Positions 17,548-27,150 are shown, numbered from the stretch's first letter. The stretch: 64,000 nucleotides of DNA from Pseudomonas sp. LD120 (GCF_009861525.1 NZ_WVHL01000001.1:434001-498000), one strand, 5' to 3'. Numbers and translations: made by a program. Notes: a model not told the origin generated them from the sequence alone.

Positions 17548-18648
17548 TCAGAACTCCACGCGCACGTCGCCCTTGGGCACGCTGCAACAGGACAGGATGT
17601 AGCCTTCGGCTTCGTCTTCCTCGGTGATCCCGCCGTTGTGTTCCATCTCCACTTCTCCTCCCAGCTTGAGCACCTTGCAAGTACCACAGATACCCATGCC
17701 GCAAGCCTTGGGGATCATCAGCCCAAGTTTGGCCGCCGCTGCGTGCACGGTTTCGCCCGGGGCCACGCGGATGCTCTTGCCGGAAGCGGTGAACTCCACT
17801 TGATGCAGGTCGGCGACGTCGATCTCCGGGGCCTCGGCGGCCTGTTCGGCATGCTCCACGGCGTCGGCACGGGCCTCGGCGGGGGTCGCACCGAAGGATT
17901 CTTCGTGGTAGCGCGCCATGTCGAAACCGGCAGCTTCCAGCAGGCGCTTGACCGCATTCATGTAGGGCGTGGGGCCACAGCAGAACACTTCCCGCTCCAG
18001 GAAGTCAGGGGCCATCAGTTCGAGCATCTTGTGGTTCAGGTAGCCGCGATAACCGGCCCAGGGTTCGCCCAGGCCGTGTTTTTCACAGATCAAGTGCAGG
18101 CTGAAGTTATCGATCCGCGAGGCCATGTGCTCCAGCTCGCGGTGATAAATGATGTCTTTGGGTGAACGGGCGCTGTGGATAAACACCATGTCGACGTTGG
18201 CATTGGTGTCGTAGAACCAGCGGGCCATGGACATCACCGGGGTAATACCGACACCACCACTGAGGTAAAGGACTTTCGGGCTGGGGAAGTCGATGGCATT
18301 GAACAACCCCACCGGCCCGTGCACCGCCAGTTCCTGCCCTTCTTGCAGGGTGTCGTGCAGCCAGTTGGAAACCTTGCCCCCGGGCACCCGCTTGATGGTC
18401 ACCGAAAAGCTGTAGGGCACCGACGGCGAACTGGAAATGGTGTAGGAGCGCATCACCGGCTGGCCTTCGATTTCCAGCTCCAGGGTGACGAACTGCCCGG
18501 GTTTGAAGAAGAACAGGATCGGCAGATCGGCCATAAAGCAAAAGGTCCGCACGTCCCAGGTTTCCTGGATGACTTTGACGCAACGGACGATGTGACGGCC
18601 ATTGGCCCAGGTCTGGGTGGTTACCGGGTTGAGGAAGGTGTTGGACAT
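17548..18648 (-). CDS. gbcB: Glycine betaine demethylase reductase subunit GbcB
   Basis: This 366-residue protein passes electrons from NAD(P)H through FAD and a 2Fe-2S cluster to the Rieske oxygenase GbcA, which demethylates glycine betaine to dimethylglycine. An FAD-binding domain comes first (VMRSYTISSSPSVPYSFSVT). The NAD domain follows (LYLSGGVGITPVMSMARWFY, CCGPTPYMNAVKRLLEAAGF). The C-terminal plant-type ferredoxin has CGMGICGTC plus the later SCC as cluster ligands. ATG 18648 is preferred over the GTG at 18660 because GGAG is spaced well upstream of it. It is divergent from gbcA, the pair being separated by 285 bp. It is known in P. aeruginosa to be induced by GbdR, whose gene is at 50165-51268. 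Confidence 0.95.
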   Translation of the reverse strand: MSNTFLNPVTTQTWANGRHIVRCVKVIQETWDVRTFCFMADLPILFFFKPGQFVTLELEIEGQPVMRSYTISSSPSVPYSFSVTIKRVPGGKVSNWLHDTLQEGQELAVHGPVGLFNAIDFPSPKVLYLSGGVGITPVMSMARWFYDTNANVDMVFIHSARSPKDIIYHRELEHMASRIDNFSLHLICEKHGLGEPWAGYRGYLNHKMLELMAPDFLEREVFCCGPTPYMNAVKRLLEAAGFDMARYHEESFGATPAEARADAVEHAEQAAEAPEIDVADLHQVEFTASGKSIRVAPGETVHAAAAKLGLMIPKACGMGICGTCKVLKLGGEVEMEHNGGITEEDEAEGYILSCCSVPKGDVRVEF

Positions 18649-18933
18649 GCTGTTCTCCACGGCCGACTGTCGGCGTCTTGTCAGCGATTTTGCGTAAGGC
18701 GACTGACGCCCATTTACCTAACTGCGACATTCACATGCTTATCGCGACCAGGCCCCAATTACCGGGGCCCACGCGTCGGGAACAGATTGGGCCATGTCGC
18801 CCATGGATAAGGTTCAAGGCGTCTGCGGACCCACACTCGCCTCCACCACAACAGCTGTTTTTTCGTGACTTGCGTAGCACACACCGTAGCCACTTTTCGT
18901 CGGCCGCACAGAACGGCCATGAGGACCTGAACG
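18649..18933. promoter_or_regulatory. Divergent gbcB/gbcA promoter region
   Basis: This region must hold both promoters. GCGAC half-sites occur at 18699, 18724 and 18744; the last two are 20 bp apart (CTGCGACA and TCGCGACC). They resemble the 21-bp-spaced repeats upstream of cbcX. They may form the GbdR site, but the spacing is less regular, so this is tentative. No terminator is seen. Confidence 0.4.
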
Positions 18934-20229
18934 ATGGACGTCACCGCAACCCTGAGCTTGGGCGATCCACTGGAACCCGCACGCAAGGCCACTGCACAAA
19001 TGCTGCAGGAGCGCGAGCGGACTTTCTCCCTGCCGCAGCCCTTCTACTGCGACGACAGGCTGTTCGATATCGACATGCAGGAGATCTTCCACAAGGAATG
19101 GCTGATCGCCGGCATGACGTGCGAGATCCCCACCAAGGGCAACTACATCACCTTGCAGATCGGCAAAAACCCGATCATCGTCATCCGCGGCGCCGACGGT
19201 GTGGTCCACGCCTTCCACAACGTCTGCCGCCACCGCGGCTCGCGGCTGTGCACCAGCGACAAGGGCAAGGTGGCCAAGCTGGTCTGCCACTACCACCAGT
19301 GGACCTACGAACTGGACGGGCGCCTGCTGTTCGCCGGCACCGAGATGGGCGCCGACTTCGACATGAAGCAATACGGCCTGAAACCGGTGAACGTGAAAAC
19401 CGCCGGCGGCTACATCTTCATTTCCCTGGCCGAGAATCCGCCGGCCATCGACGATTTCCTGGCGACCCTGGCCCATTACATGGAGCCCTACGACATGGAG
19501 AACACTAAGGTGGCGGTGCAGACCACCTTGCACGAAAAGGCCAACTGGAAGCTGGTACTGGAGAACAACCGCGAGTGCTACCACTGCGTTGGCTCACACC
19601 CCGAGTTGTTGAAAACCCTGCTGGAATGGGACGACGTCACCGACCCCCGCGCCGACCAGGCGTTCAAGGACCATGTGGCCGCTTCCGCCGCCGCCTGGGA
19701 AGCCGAAAAGATCCCTTACGCCCACGCCAGCTTCGGCCTGCGCAATCGCATCGTACGCATGCCCCTGCTCAAGGGCACCGTGTCCATGACCCTGGACGGC
19801 AAGCAAGGCTGCGCCAAGCTGATGGGACGGATCAAGAACCCGGACCTGGGCTCGATGCGCATCCTGCACCTGCCGCACTCATGGAACCACTGCATGGGCG
19901 ATCACATCATCGTGTTCACCGTGTGGCCCATCAGCGCTCAGGAAACCATCGTCACCACCAAGTGGATCGTGCACAAAGACGCGGTGGAAGGCGTGGATTA
20001 CGATGTGGCGCGCATGCGCCAGGTATGGGATGCGACCAACGATCAGGATCGGCGCCTGGCGGAAGAAAACCAGCGCGGCATCAACTCCACCGCCTACCAG
20101 CCCGGTCCGTACTCCAAGACCTATGAGTTTGGCGTGGTCAACTTCGTCGACTGGTACAGCGAACGTATGCTGAGCAACCTCGGCGCCGAGCCGGCGCCGT
20201 ATCTCAAGGGCGTGCCGGTTAACGGCTAA
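18934..20229 (+). CDS. gbcA: Glycine betaine demethylase oxygenase subunit GbcA
   Basis: A 431-residue Rieske-type oxygenase alpha subunit. With GbcB it oxidatively removes one methyl group from glycine betaine, giving dimethylglycine and formaldehyde. The Rieske cluster ligands are visible: Cys98 and His100 in NVCRHRGSRLC, and Cys118 and His121 in LVCHYHQW. The mononuclear iron site begins at NNRECYHCVGSHPE. The C-terminal half is the catalytic alpha-subunit fold (DLGSMRILHLPHSWNHCMGD). ATG 18934 is preceded by a GAGG motif. Length and sequence fit the P. aeruginosa enzyme. It is followed by a palindromic repeat region rather than another betaine gene. Confidence 0.95.
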   Translation: MDVTATLSLGDPLEPARKATAQMLQERERTFSLPQPFYCDDRLFDIDMQEIFHKEWLIAGMTCEIPTKGNYITLQIGKNPIIVIRGADGVVHAFHNVCRHRGSRLCTSDKGKVAKLVCHYHQWTYELDGRLLFAGTEMGADFDMKQYGLKPVNVKTAGGYIFISLAENPPAIDDFLATLAHYMEPYDMENTKVAVQTTLHEKANWKLVLENNRECYHCVGSHPELLKTLLEWDDVTDPRADQAFKDHVAASAAAWEAEKIPYAHASFGLRNRIVRMPLLKGTVSMTLDGKQGCAKLMGRIKNPDLGSMRILHLPHSWNHCMGDHIIVFTVWPISAQETIVTTKWIVHKDAVEGVDYDVARMRQVWDATNDQDRRLAEENQRGINSTAYQPGPYSKTYEFGVVNFVDWYSERMLSNLGAEPAPYLKGVPVNG

Positions 20230-20241
20230 AACCGCAAGCTC

Positions 20242-20413
20242 GGCAGCGGCTACACCCCCTGTAGCCGCTGCCGCAGGCTGCGAACGAGTTGGGCGGCATT
20301 CCGATGTAGTGCGTGCAAGGATCGATCGTGCAGGCGACAGAGGTTTGTCTGGCGATTGCCAAGCAAGGTCCTGCGGACCTTTGCGCAGCCTCGCGGGCTC
20401 GGCAGCGGCTACA
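20242..20413. repeat. REP/BIME-type palindromic cluster
   Basis: GGCAGCGGCTACA (20242-20254) pairs with TGTAGCCGCTGCC (20260-20272), and another copy of GGCAGCGGCTACA closes the cluster at 20401-20413. Between them lie further GC-rich imperfect palindromes. The last copy contains the stop codon of the convergent metallophosphoesterase gene. The same core recurs at 33176 and 61358. Confidence 0.8.
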
Positions 20414-21662
20414 CCGGCCAGCTCAGCGCACCAGTTTCGCTCACGAAGGCTTCGCTGATCTGCGAGCCGTCCAATTTCACCCTCACGTAGCCGTTGCGTA
20501 CCCGCAGCGGGTAGTTCGGATCATTCGCCGACAGGGTTTCCGACCATTGCACCCGGGGGTTGCCTTGCAACTCGCGGGTGACGCCATAGGGAATCGCCCC
20601 GTGGCCGATGCAGCGCCCGTACATGCCGCCCTGGGGCGCATAGCAGATGCCATTGTGCAGGTGCCCCCAGTACCAGTAGTCCGGCACCCGGCCCAGGGCC
20701 GCGACCACCTGCTTGTACAGCGCGGTCTGCTGCTGACCACTGATATCCAGCCCCTGGTGATGACTGAGCACCATGATCTTGCGCCCCTGCCCCTTGCTCG
20801 CCACCAGGTCCTTGAGCCATTGCTGCTGCGGGGGATTGAGGTTGCCGTCCATGTACAGGTTCATTTCATCGGCGGCATAGGCGCTGTCCAGGCCGACGAT
20901 CAGCCAGTGGCTGTTGAACAGGGCGAAGTAGCTGGTGCCTTGCTGCTTGGGAAACAGCGCGGCGATCTCGGCAAAGTAGCCATGGGCACCGCTGTACATT
21001 TCATGGTTGGAGTTGAGGCTGAATGACGCCTGGCGGCCCATGGGCCAGTCGGCAAGGTCGGCGTTCTCTTCGCTGCCGGTACCGGCGTAATACACATCTC
21101 CCAGGTGGACGGTGAAATCCGGCTGGTCCTGCTTGATCAGGTCCGCCACGCGCTGCGCCGCCGAATTGGGCTGGAAGTAGCCGGTGCCCCAATCTCCGGC
21201 CATGCCCAGCAGCACGGTGTCCGGCATTTCGATCAGCGCCGGGGTGATGCCGAACGGTGCATGGTCGCGCAGGTTCTCGATCCAGTTGAGCAAGGCCTCG
21301 CTCCAGCGTAGATCCAACAGTTCCCATTGGCGACACCCCAGCAGGGTACCGTCCTTCATCACCTGGGTCTGCAATTGGGCCACCGTTTGCGGCAAGGGCG
21401 TGGCGTTGCCCAGGTGCAGCACCGACAGGCCGTGGGCCAGCTCCCAGGGTACGGGGGCTTGGCCGGGTGGCAGGTCGCCGTGGATCAAGGCGTACTGCGC
21501 CTGATCATGGGCACGCTGCAGCAGTTGTACGATCGCCTGCAGTTCGGCGGGTTCGAGCTGATGACGGAGTTTTTTCCAGGCCAGATCGAGCCTGGCGAGC
21601 AAACCGTCGATCCGGGTTTTTACCCGGTCGACATCATGTTCCAGATTGCTGATAAGTGGCAT
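20409..21662 (-). CDS. Calcineurin-like metallophosphoesterase
   Basis: A 417-residue protein starting at ATG 21662 (AGAGGG upstream); the frame is open further upstream but without a better start. After a ~150-residue helical N-terminal region (EPAELQAIVQLLQRAHDQAQ) comes a metallophosphoesterase domain with all the usual motifs: GDWG, GDVYYAG, SNHEMYSG, VLSHHQG and GHLHNG. These bind the two-metal centre. The substrate is unknown. It has no signal peptide, so it is probably cytoplasmic. It lies 130 bp downstream of the GMC-hydrolase fusion gene on the same strand, so the two may be co-transcribed. Confidence 0.85.
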   Translation of the reverse strand: MPLISNLEHDVDRVKTRIDGLLARLDLAWKKLRHQLEPAELQAIVQLLQRAHDQAQYALIHGDLPPGQAPVPWELAHGLSVLHLGNATPLPQTVAQLQTQVMKDGTLLGCRQWELLDLRWSEALLNWIENLRDHAPFGITPALIEMPDTVLLGMAGDWGTGYFQPNSAAQRVADLIKQDQPDFTVHLGDVYYAGTGSEENADLADWPMGRQASFSLNSNHEMYSGAHGYFAEIAALFPKQQGTSYFALFNSHWLIVGLDSAYAADEMNLYMDGNLNPPQQQWLKDLVASKGQGRKIMVLSHHQGLDISGQQQTALYKQVVAALGRVPDYWYWGHLHNGICYAPQGGMYGRCIGHGAIPYGVTRELQGNPRVQWSETLSANDPNYPLRVRNGYVRVKLDGSQISEAFVSETGALSWPV

Positions 21663-21791
21663 ACCGGCATCCCTCTTGGGTGGGTGGTCCTTGCCCCGCT
21701 CCCGGTGGTTCCAGGGGCTCATGTGTGCACTCAACGCCATGTCTACCGGGTGCGACGAAGCGGCCTTGGCGCGGGCCGCGACGGGCGCCCA

Positions 21792-24700
21792 TCAACCCAG
21801 GGCGGTCTTCTCCAGGTGCGCGAGGATCAGCGGGTAGACGTCGACCACCGCGTTCTTGCCGAAGATGCAGTCGATGTGTCCGTAGCCCGGTACTACGTGG
21901 CGGCTATAGCGCTCAGGACCATGCAGTTGGCACAGGCGTTCATAGGTTTTCTGGGTGCTTTGCGGCAGGTAGCACTGGTTGTCCGCACCACTGATGAAGC
22001 AAATGGGCAACGCCAACCGGTCGAAATGCGGCATATAGACGTCACGCCCCTTGAAGTCCACCAGGTGGCCCTTGCGGCAGATCAGGGCCAAATGCTCGAA
22101 GGTCTCGATGTTGGACTCGCCGAACAGCTCATGCAGGTTGTCATGCAGGGCCTGATTAAGGGTGTCATGGCGGTACAGCGAGGCATACATGAAGGTGATG
22201 CGATGGCACACCGGATTGCTGCAGTAGCCCTGAGCCTCAAGCCGCGCGTAGCCATTGAGTGCGGTGTCGTAGAGTTTGTTGAACCAGCTCTCCTTGGCGT
22301 CGGCGTAGGCGGTCAGGGATTTAACCCCAATGGCATCGAGCATCCCCGGCAGGTGCAACCCGGCCTTGATTCCGGTGGCCTTGGCGACCACGGCGTCGGT
22401 GGCGATCTGTGAGCAGACCACCGAACGCACACCCTGTAGGCCCGCCAGCAACGACATGAAGAACGTGGTGGCACCGTAGCAATGCACCACGCATTGCACG
22501 TCCCGGGCCGCCGTCGCCTGCTGGATCTGGGCAATCGCGGCCTTGAAATCGTAGGCCGCAATCTGATCGCCATTGCATTCCTGCTTGCTCGCCGGCAACA
22601 GGATGCTGACCCGAAAATCCAGGAGCCAGACGTCATAGTCGTGCTTGCACAGGTATTCCAGCAGGTTGGTCTGGATGGTGTCGGTGGAAAAAATACCCGA
22701 GCCCACGCCCAGGCCATGCACCAGCATCACCGGGCCTTTGCCGCCGGCCTGGTAACGGGTCAGGCGCAACCGCACCTGGTCGTCGGTCTGGAAGAAATGC
22801 ACGGTGGGCGCCGGCGCATCCAGGGGCCGCTTGCTGCGTGGCGGCGCGTCGGGGTTGAAGTAGATATCCCCGGCAAACACCCCACCGTAGCTCTCCCAGA
22901 GCACGCCGGCAAAGAACTTGCCAAAACGCGCCAAGGCGTCGATACGCTCGAGCTCGTTGCTCGCATTGAGCACCTTCATGGTGGTCATCTGCTTGGCGAA
23001 GTCCGACGGCAAGATGTGCATCACCCCCGAGCCCAGCACCGGGCCGTTTTTGTCCCGACCGCGATAGAGGGTGACGTAAAGGGTGCTGGTGTCGGACCAG
23101 ATATTCAGTACGCCATGGTCTTCGGGCACGCTCTTGAAGGCGCTGAAGTAATACTCGTTGCCATCTTCGGCGCTCAGGCGCATGTCGTAATTCATGTGGC
23201 GCACGCCGACCTGCTGCCGGTACTCCTCAAACAGGTTGAACACACCCTGGCTGGCCACCAAGGGTTGCGCCGACAACCCTGGCGCGCTGAGGGTGCCGAC
23301 CAAGGTCGCGCCATGCTCGGGCTCGTTGAGCATGCGGTTGAGGTCGGCGGCGGTGATGGTCAGGGTAAATTCGATCGGCGAGTTTTCCGCTTCGCCACGC
23401 CTGGCCGCTTCTCGATAGCGCGCCAGGTCCGTGCCGGGTGGCTGGGTGAAGGCGCTGGAGAAATAGCCCCTCATGGTTTCAGTGAACTGCACCCCCAGGG
23501 TCGGCGCTGCCACCGCTTTACTGGGGGCCGACGGCAAGCGGTAGTCGATCTGCCAGCCGCGATCCTCGGCCAGCAGGCGCATGTTGCGCTCGCTGATCGC
23601 GGATATGGTCAGCAACGGGTTAACCGCGAGCGAGGTTGGAATCACCGCCCCGTCCGCCACGTACAGCCCGGGGTAAACCTCATTGCCGCTGCTGGCGCTG
23701 AACACTTGGCCTTTGTGATTGACCACGCCCTGGCTGGCGTCCTCGCCCATCACGCAGCCCCCCAATGGATGCACCGACACGATGCTGTGCTTGAGCAGTT
23801 GGGTCCAGATCGGGTTTTCCACCCAGATCCCGCCCAAGGCCCGGGTTGCCTGATGCAACCGCTCGTTGCCCAGGATCACGTTGGGCTGCTGACCCACTCC
23901 CGGCCAATCGATGCGCAACTGGTCATGGGCGTCCAAGCGCATGCGCCCGCGGCCATTGTCATGGCTCATGATCAGGTAGGTCTGCATGGCGTGCAGCGCA
24001 CCGTAATACGGACCGCGCACGACCCCCTCGGCCTCGCGCTCCTTGTAGCCCAATCTGCCGCTCAAGCTGTGGTCGGTGGGTTTGCCCAGGGTCCTGGCGA
24101 ACAGCGCCATGCTCGGTACCATGGCGCGACCCAGGGCGCCGGGGATCGAGCCCTCCTCAATGACCATGCGGCTGCGCCAATCGCCTTCGGTACGCAGGTC
24201 GATGATCGAGGTGATGCACGGGCCCACGGGTTTCAACTCGTTGGTCGGGTGGTTGCCAAAACCGACGCCGTTGATGGCCTGCTCACAGTTGTAGGCAAAA
24301 CCGAGGATGTCGCCGTTACCGCTCATGTGCGCCCCCAACTGCGCCGAGGTGGCCAGGCCCTTGGCCCTGGAACGCAGGAGGATCTCCGTGGAGCCCAGGG
24401 TGCCGGCACTGAGCACGACGATGTCGGCCTTGACGAACAGGGTCGGCGCCGAGAATTTCTCGCGGCCGCTGTCCAGGTACTGGAAGTGCACAATCCAGCC
24501 GTCACCGTCGCGCACCAGATAGCGCACCTGAGCCTGACAGAAGATCTCGGCACCATAATTACTGGCATCTGGCAGGTAGTTCATCAAGGTGGTGTTCTTG
24601 GCCTTGTTATTACAACCCGAGACGCAGTCGCCGCAGTGATTGCAGGGCAGCTGCTCGACCCCAACATGGTTGAGGTTGTTGCTCAGCTTGGCGAAGTTGA

Positions 24701-25244
24701 CGTTGATCGGCGGTTTGTAGAAGTGCGCGCTCTGCTGGAGGAAATCCGCGGATTTACGGTGGGCTTCAAGCTTGCGCAAGGGGGGTGCCGAATCGGGATA
24801 AGGGCTGGGCTTGAGCATCTCCCGGGCTCGGGCAAACCCCTCCTTGAGCAGGGTGTCGCGGTGTTCACGTACGGCTTGAGGCCAGCGCGGATCATCAAAT
24901 ACACCCGGCTCGGGCTCCAGGGAAACATTGGCATTGATCAGCGACGTGCCACCCAGGCCGCAGCCGACCACCACGTTCTGCTGGTCGTTGACGTGCAGAT
25001 CAAACAACCCGGTGCGCGAGCCGATGTGCCCCTCGGGATCATGCACCTGCAACTCCTCGGTGGCGGTGGCCAAGGTGTTGGGGTACTCGCCGGGCTGAAT
25101 CTCCCGTCCCCGCTCCAGCAGGCACACCCGCTGCCCGGCCCGGGACAATCGGGAAGCGGCTATACCACCGCCGTAGCCCGAGCCGATGACGACAACGTCA
25201 TAGTGCTCCTGGATCTCGCTGATGGGGGTCGCGATCCGAGTCAT
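21792..25244 (-). CDS. GMC oxidoreductase fused to an alpha/beta hydrolase
   Basis: A 1150-residue fusion protein. The N-terminal ~550 residues are a cholesterol-oxidase-like GMC flavoprotein: FAD-binding GSGYGGG at 21-27, GCGLGGTSLINANVSLEPEP, and a C-terminal HPLGGCVMG block. Inside it, near residues 200-211, is CNHCGDCVSGC, the spacing of a 4Fe-4S ferredoxin site. A ~230-residue middle region with beta-rich repeats follows. From about residue 835 comes an alpha/beta hydrolase (PVMLVHGLGVGSGIF, PGYGHIDCIFG with the late His). At its nucleophile elbow the sequence is VVHCYGATT, with Cys922 where Ser is usual. The start at 25244 has AGAGG upstream. The substrate is unknown; a sterol- or lipid-like molecule is possible. 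It is not part of known betaine metabolism. Confidence 0.85.
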   Translation of the reverse strand: MTRIATPISEIQEHYDVVVIGSGYGGGIAASRLSRAGQRVCLLERGREIQPGEYPNTLATATEELQVHDPEGHIGSRTGLFDLHVNDQQNVVVGCGLGGTSLINANVSLEPEPGVFDDPRWPQAVREHRDTLLKEGFARAREMLKPSPYPDSAPPLRKLEAHRKSADFLQQSAHFYKPPINVNFAKLSNNLNHVGVEQLPCNHCGDCVSGCNNKAKNTTLMNYLPDASNYGAEIFCQAQVRYLVRDGDGWIVHFQYLDSGREKFSAPTLFVKADIVVLSAGTLGSTEILLRSRAKGLATSAQLGAHMSGNGDILGFAYNCEQAINGVGFGNHPTNELKPVGPCITSIIDLRTEGDWRSRMVIEEGSIPGALGRAMVPSMALFARTLGKPTDHSLSGRLGYKEREAEGVVRGPYYGALHAMQTYLIMSHDNGRGRMRLDAHDQLRIDWPGVGQQPNVILGNERLHQATRALGGIWVENPIWTQLLKHSIVSVHPLGGCVMGEDASQGVVNHKGQVFSASSGNEVYPGLYVADGAVIPTSLAVNPLLTISAISERNMRLLAEDRGWQIDYRLPSAPSKAVAAPTLGVQFTETMRGYFSSAFTQPPGTDLARYREAARRGEAENSPIEFTLTITAADLNRMLNEPEHGATLVGTLSAPGLSAQPLVASQGVFNLFEEYRQQVGVRHMNYDMRLSAEDGNEYYFSAFKSVPEDHGVLNIWSDTSTLYVTLYRGRDKNGPVLGSGVMHILPSDFAKQMTTMKVLNASNELERIDALARFGKFFAGVLWESYGGVFAGDIYFNPDAPPRSKRPLDAPAPTVHFFQTDDQVRLRLTRYQAGGKGPVMLVHGLGVGSGIFSTDTIQTNLLEYLCKHDYDVWLLDFRVSILLPASKQECNGDQIAAYDFKAAIAQIQQATAARDVQCVVHCYGATTFFMSLLAGLQGVRSVVCSQIATDAVVAKATGIKAGLHLPGMLDAIGVKSLTAYADAKESWFNKLYDTALNGYARLEAQGYCSNPVCHRITFMYASLYRHDTLNQALHDNLHELFGESNIETFEHLALICRKGHLVDFKGRDVYMPHFDRLALPICFISGADNQCYLPQSTQKTYERLCQLHGPERYSRHVVPGYGHIDCIFGKNAVVDVYPLILAHLEKTALG

Positions 25245-25515
25245 AACGGGATTCCTCTCAGGCAGATGGGGCAGCTCTGCGGCCACCTCTGATAGGTGAA
25301 GCCGATCATGCACCGGGCAGCCGCACCGGCAGGCCTGGGGGCCAGAAACACAAACCCTGGAGTCAGTGATGAGGACGGGGCCGATAAACCGCAGGCAGGT
25401 CTATAAGCGAGCGTGCTGGTTGGCGACACGGCGCAGGGTGCGTCGGGGCCGGGGAGCCCGAGTCGCAGACGACTGCGGTAAACGACAATCCATTGCCTGA
25501 GCTCCTTACATGGGA
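25245..25515. other. Upstream region of the GMC-hydrolase gene
   Basis: This region should contain the promoter of the minus-strand gene. No coding potential or clear promoter motif was recognised. It leads into the DnaA-box cluster. Confidence 0.4.
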
Positions 25516-26216
25516 TGTGGATAAGTCAGTGCTCATTCCCTGAGGGATGAGTGAAGACAGACCACTTGCCGGTGTCAAGAAAGCCATTAGAACTGTATGA
25601 AATTTGATCTATTGCTTTACACGCTATGGATTACAAGGGCTACAGCCTTCAGCAAACACGTTATCCACACCTTGGCCCACAGTAACTGTGGGCAAGTGCC
25701 AGGCGCCAGGGGATATTTTATCGGGCAACGCCAATAAAATCCGTGGCTTATGACAAAACAGCCGTTTGCGGGACAATTGATCGATTTTCAACCAATTGTC
25801 TGTATGCCTTGTATTTAAGGAGCTGTAGCGGAGGGCGAACACCTTATCCACAGAACCACCAACAGACTTTGGGGGCAAGTCGGGTGGTCGGCACCGGAAA
25901 CTGTGGAAAAGCGCTCAAAGCCATGAATTATCGGGGCTCAAGCGGATTAATCGACAGAAAAGCAAGGATTTGGTTGTTTTTTAATCAATCCTACGTAACC
26001 CCCGATCCACCTGGCCTGTAGCGCTAAGCGAACATCTTATCCACAGAAACGCCAACAGACTTTGGGGGCAAGTGCTGTGCAAAAGTCTCTTCGGCTGTTG
26101 CCCTGCACAGGAAAAAAGCCATGAAAAACCCCAGCTTAGCCTGGTCAAGTTTCGTACAAACGGCTACAGGGCTTGTTGTACACGGGCTTGAGCAAGGCGC
26201 GAACACCTTATCCACA
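25516..26216. repeat. Cluster of five perfect DnaA boxes, four in spaced repeats
   Basis: TTATCCACA occurs at 25661-25669, 25844-25852, 26037-26045 and 26208-26216 on the plus strand, and at 25516-25524 on the minus strand. The four plus-strand copies are 183, 193 and 171 bp apart. They sit in related sequence: GCGAACACCTTATCCACAG or close variants, with CCAACAGACTTTGGGGGCAAG directly after the middle two (25844, 26037). A GCTGTAGC-like motif precedes several copies. The repeat is noncoding. Its closeness to a DnaA-titrating array is discussed in the findings. Confidence 0.8.
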
Positions 26217-26369
26217 GGTCCGCGCACAGGGATTGTGAGTAACCCCGCCAGCCCGATGTCGGCGCTGGCTCGCCAGCGAACAGCGGTGCCGGGAATCGGG
26301 CACGACCTTCGCCACCAGGCCGGCTCCTACGGTGGCTAAGGGCGGCGAAGGCTGTGCATAACCTTGAAC

Positions 26370-27140
26370 TCAGCGCACCACGCCTTCTTCGATGAGCAGT
26401 TTGAGAATGGCCTCGGCCCCCGCTTCGGGGCTGACGCCCTTGAGTACCTGGCCGGTGCCGCCGCTGGCCTTGGCGGTGGCGGCCTTCATGCGGTCGGCGC
26501 CGCTCTTGGCCTTGATCACCTTCAGGCGCTTGGGCCGCGGTTTGGCCGGTTGCAGGCTGGAAGCTGTGAGTAACTCATCGTCCACCACCACGACCTGATC
26601 GGCCTGCAACAGACCACGGCGTGCCGGGCCATAGGCGCTCTGGCGCGGCTTGGGCGCGGCGTTATCCACAGTGGCCAGAAATGGCAGACGCACCTTGAGC
26701 CGACGCCGCTGCCCCCGAGGCAGGGCTTGCAGCACATGGGCCACGCCATCGGCCAGGGATTCGACCTCGGCCAGCCCCACCACCAACGGCCAGCCGAGAT
26801 TTTCCGCCAACAGAAACGGCAGCATGCCCGAACCTTCGCCGGTTTCCGCCTGGCTGCCGGTGAGCACCATCTGGGCACCGGCGTCGCGCAGGTACTGAGT
26901 CAGGATCGGCAGCGCATCGGAGCCCGCGGGCTGTTCCAGCACATGTAACTGTCCCAGGCCCATGCCCAGGTAAGCACGCAGGGCCGGTTCGGCCACATCG
27001 CCGGCATGCAGCACCTGCAGTTTGTCCCCCGCCAGTTGCAGGCCCAGCTCCACCGCCCGGGCATCCTGCTCGGCGCGCCGTGGGCGACCGGAAGTGGGGT
27101 GGGCGCCAATCGACACCAGGCTGATCACATTGCTGTTCAT
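26370..27140 (-). CDS. etfB: Electron transfer flavoprotein, beta-type subunit (dgc cluster)
   Basis: A 256-residue ETF beta-like protein. With its alpha partner it should take electrons from the dimethylglycine demethylation complex and pass them towards the quinone pool. Visible family features are NSNVISLVSIGAHPTSGRPR, the ALRAYLGMGLGQLHVLEQ region, MVLTGSQAETGEGSGMLPFL and RRLKVRLPFLATVDN. It diverges from the housekeeping EtfB. It ends with a Lys/Ala-rich tail. ATG 27140 is chosen over the adjacent GTG (27143). It starts 10 bp after the alpha-subunit stop. In P. aeruginosa the matching gene follows dgcB in the same order. A perfect DnaA box lies inside the gene at 26662. Confidence 0.85.
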   Translation of the reverse strand: MNSNVISLVSIGAHPTSGRPRRAEQDARAVELGLQLAGDKLQVLHAGDVAEPALRAYLGMGLGQLHVLEQPAGSDALPILTQYLRDAGAQMVLTGSQAETGEGSGMLPFLLAENLGWPLVVGLAEVESLADGVAHVLQALPRGQRRRLKVRLPFLATVDNAAPKPRQSAYGPARRGLLQADQVVVVDDELLTASSLQPAKPRPKRLKVIKAKSGADRMKAATAKASGGTGQVLKGVSPEAGAEAILKLLIEEGVVR

Positions 27141-27150
27141 CACGTTCCCC

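Noticed and set aside
22482..25292. 936-codon plus-strand frame opposite the GMC-hydrolase gene
   Set aside because: It mirrors the real gene codon for codon and is rich in His, Arg and Gln typical of a shadow frame; the minus-strand gene has clear domains.
25516..26216. Chromosomal or plasmid replication origin
   Set aside because: DnaA boxes are present but no dnaA, dnaN, rpmH, gidA, parAB or rep gene is nearby, and I saw no AT-rich unwinding element with 13-mers. An array that titrates DnaA or a repeat family is more likely.
25516..26216. CRISPR array
   Set aside because: Units are ~170-190 bp, only four, and the repeated part is not of CRISPR form; no cas genes are present.
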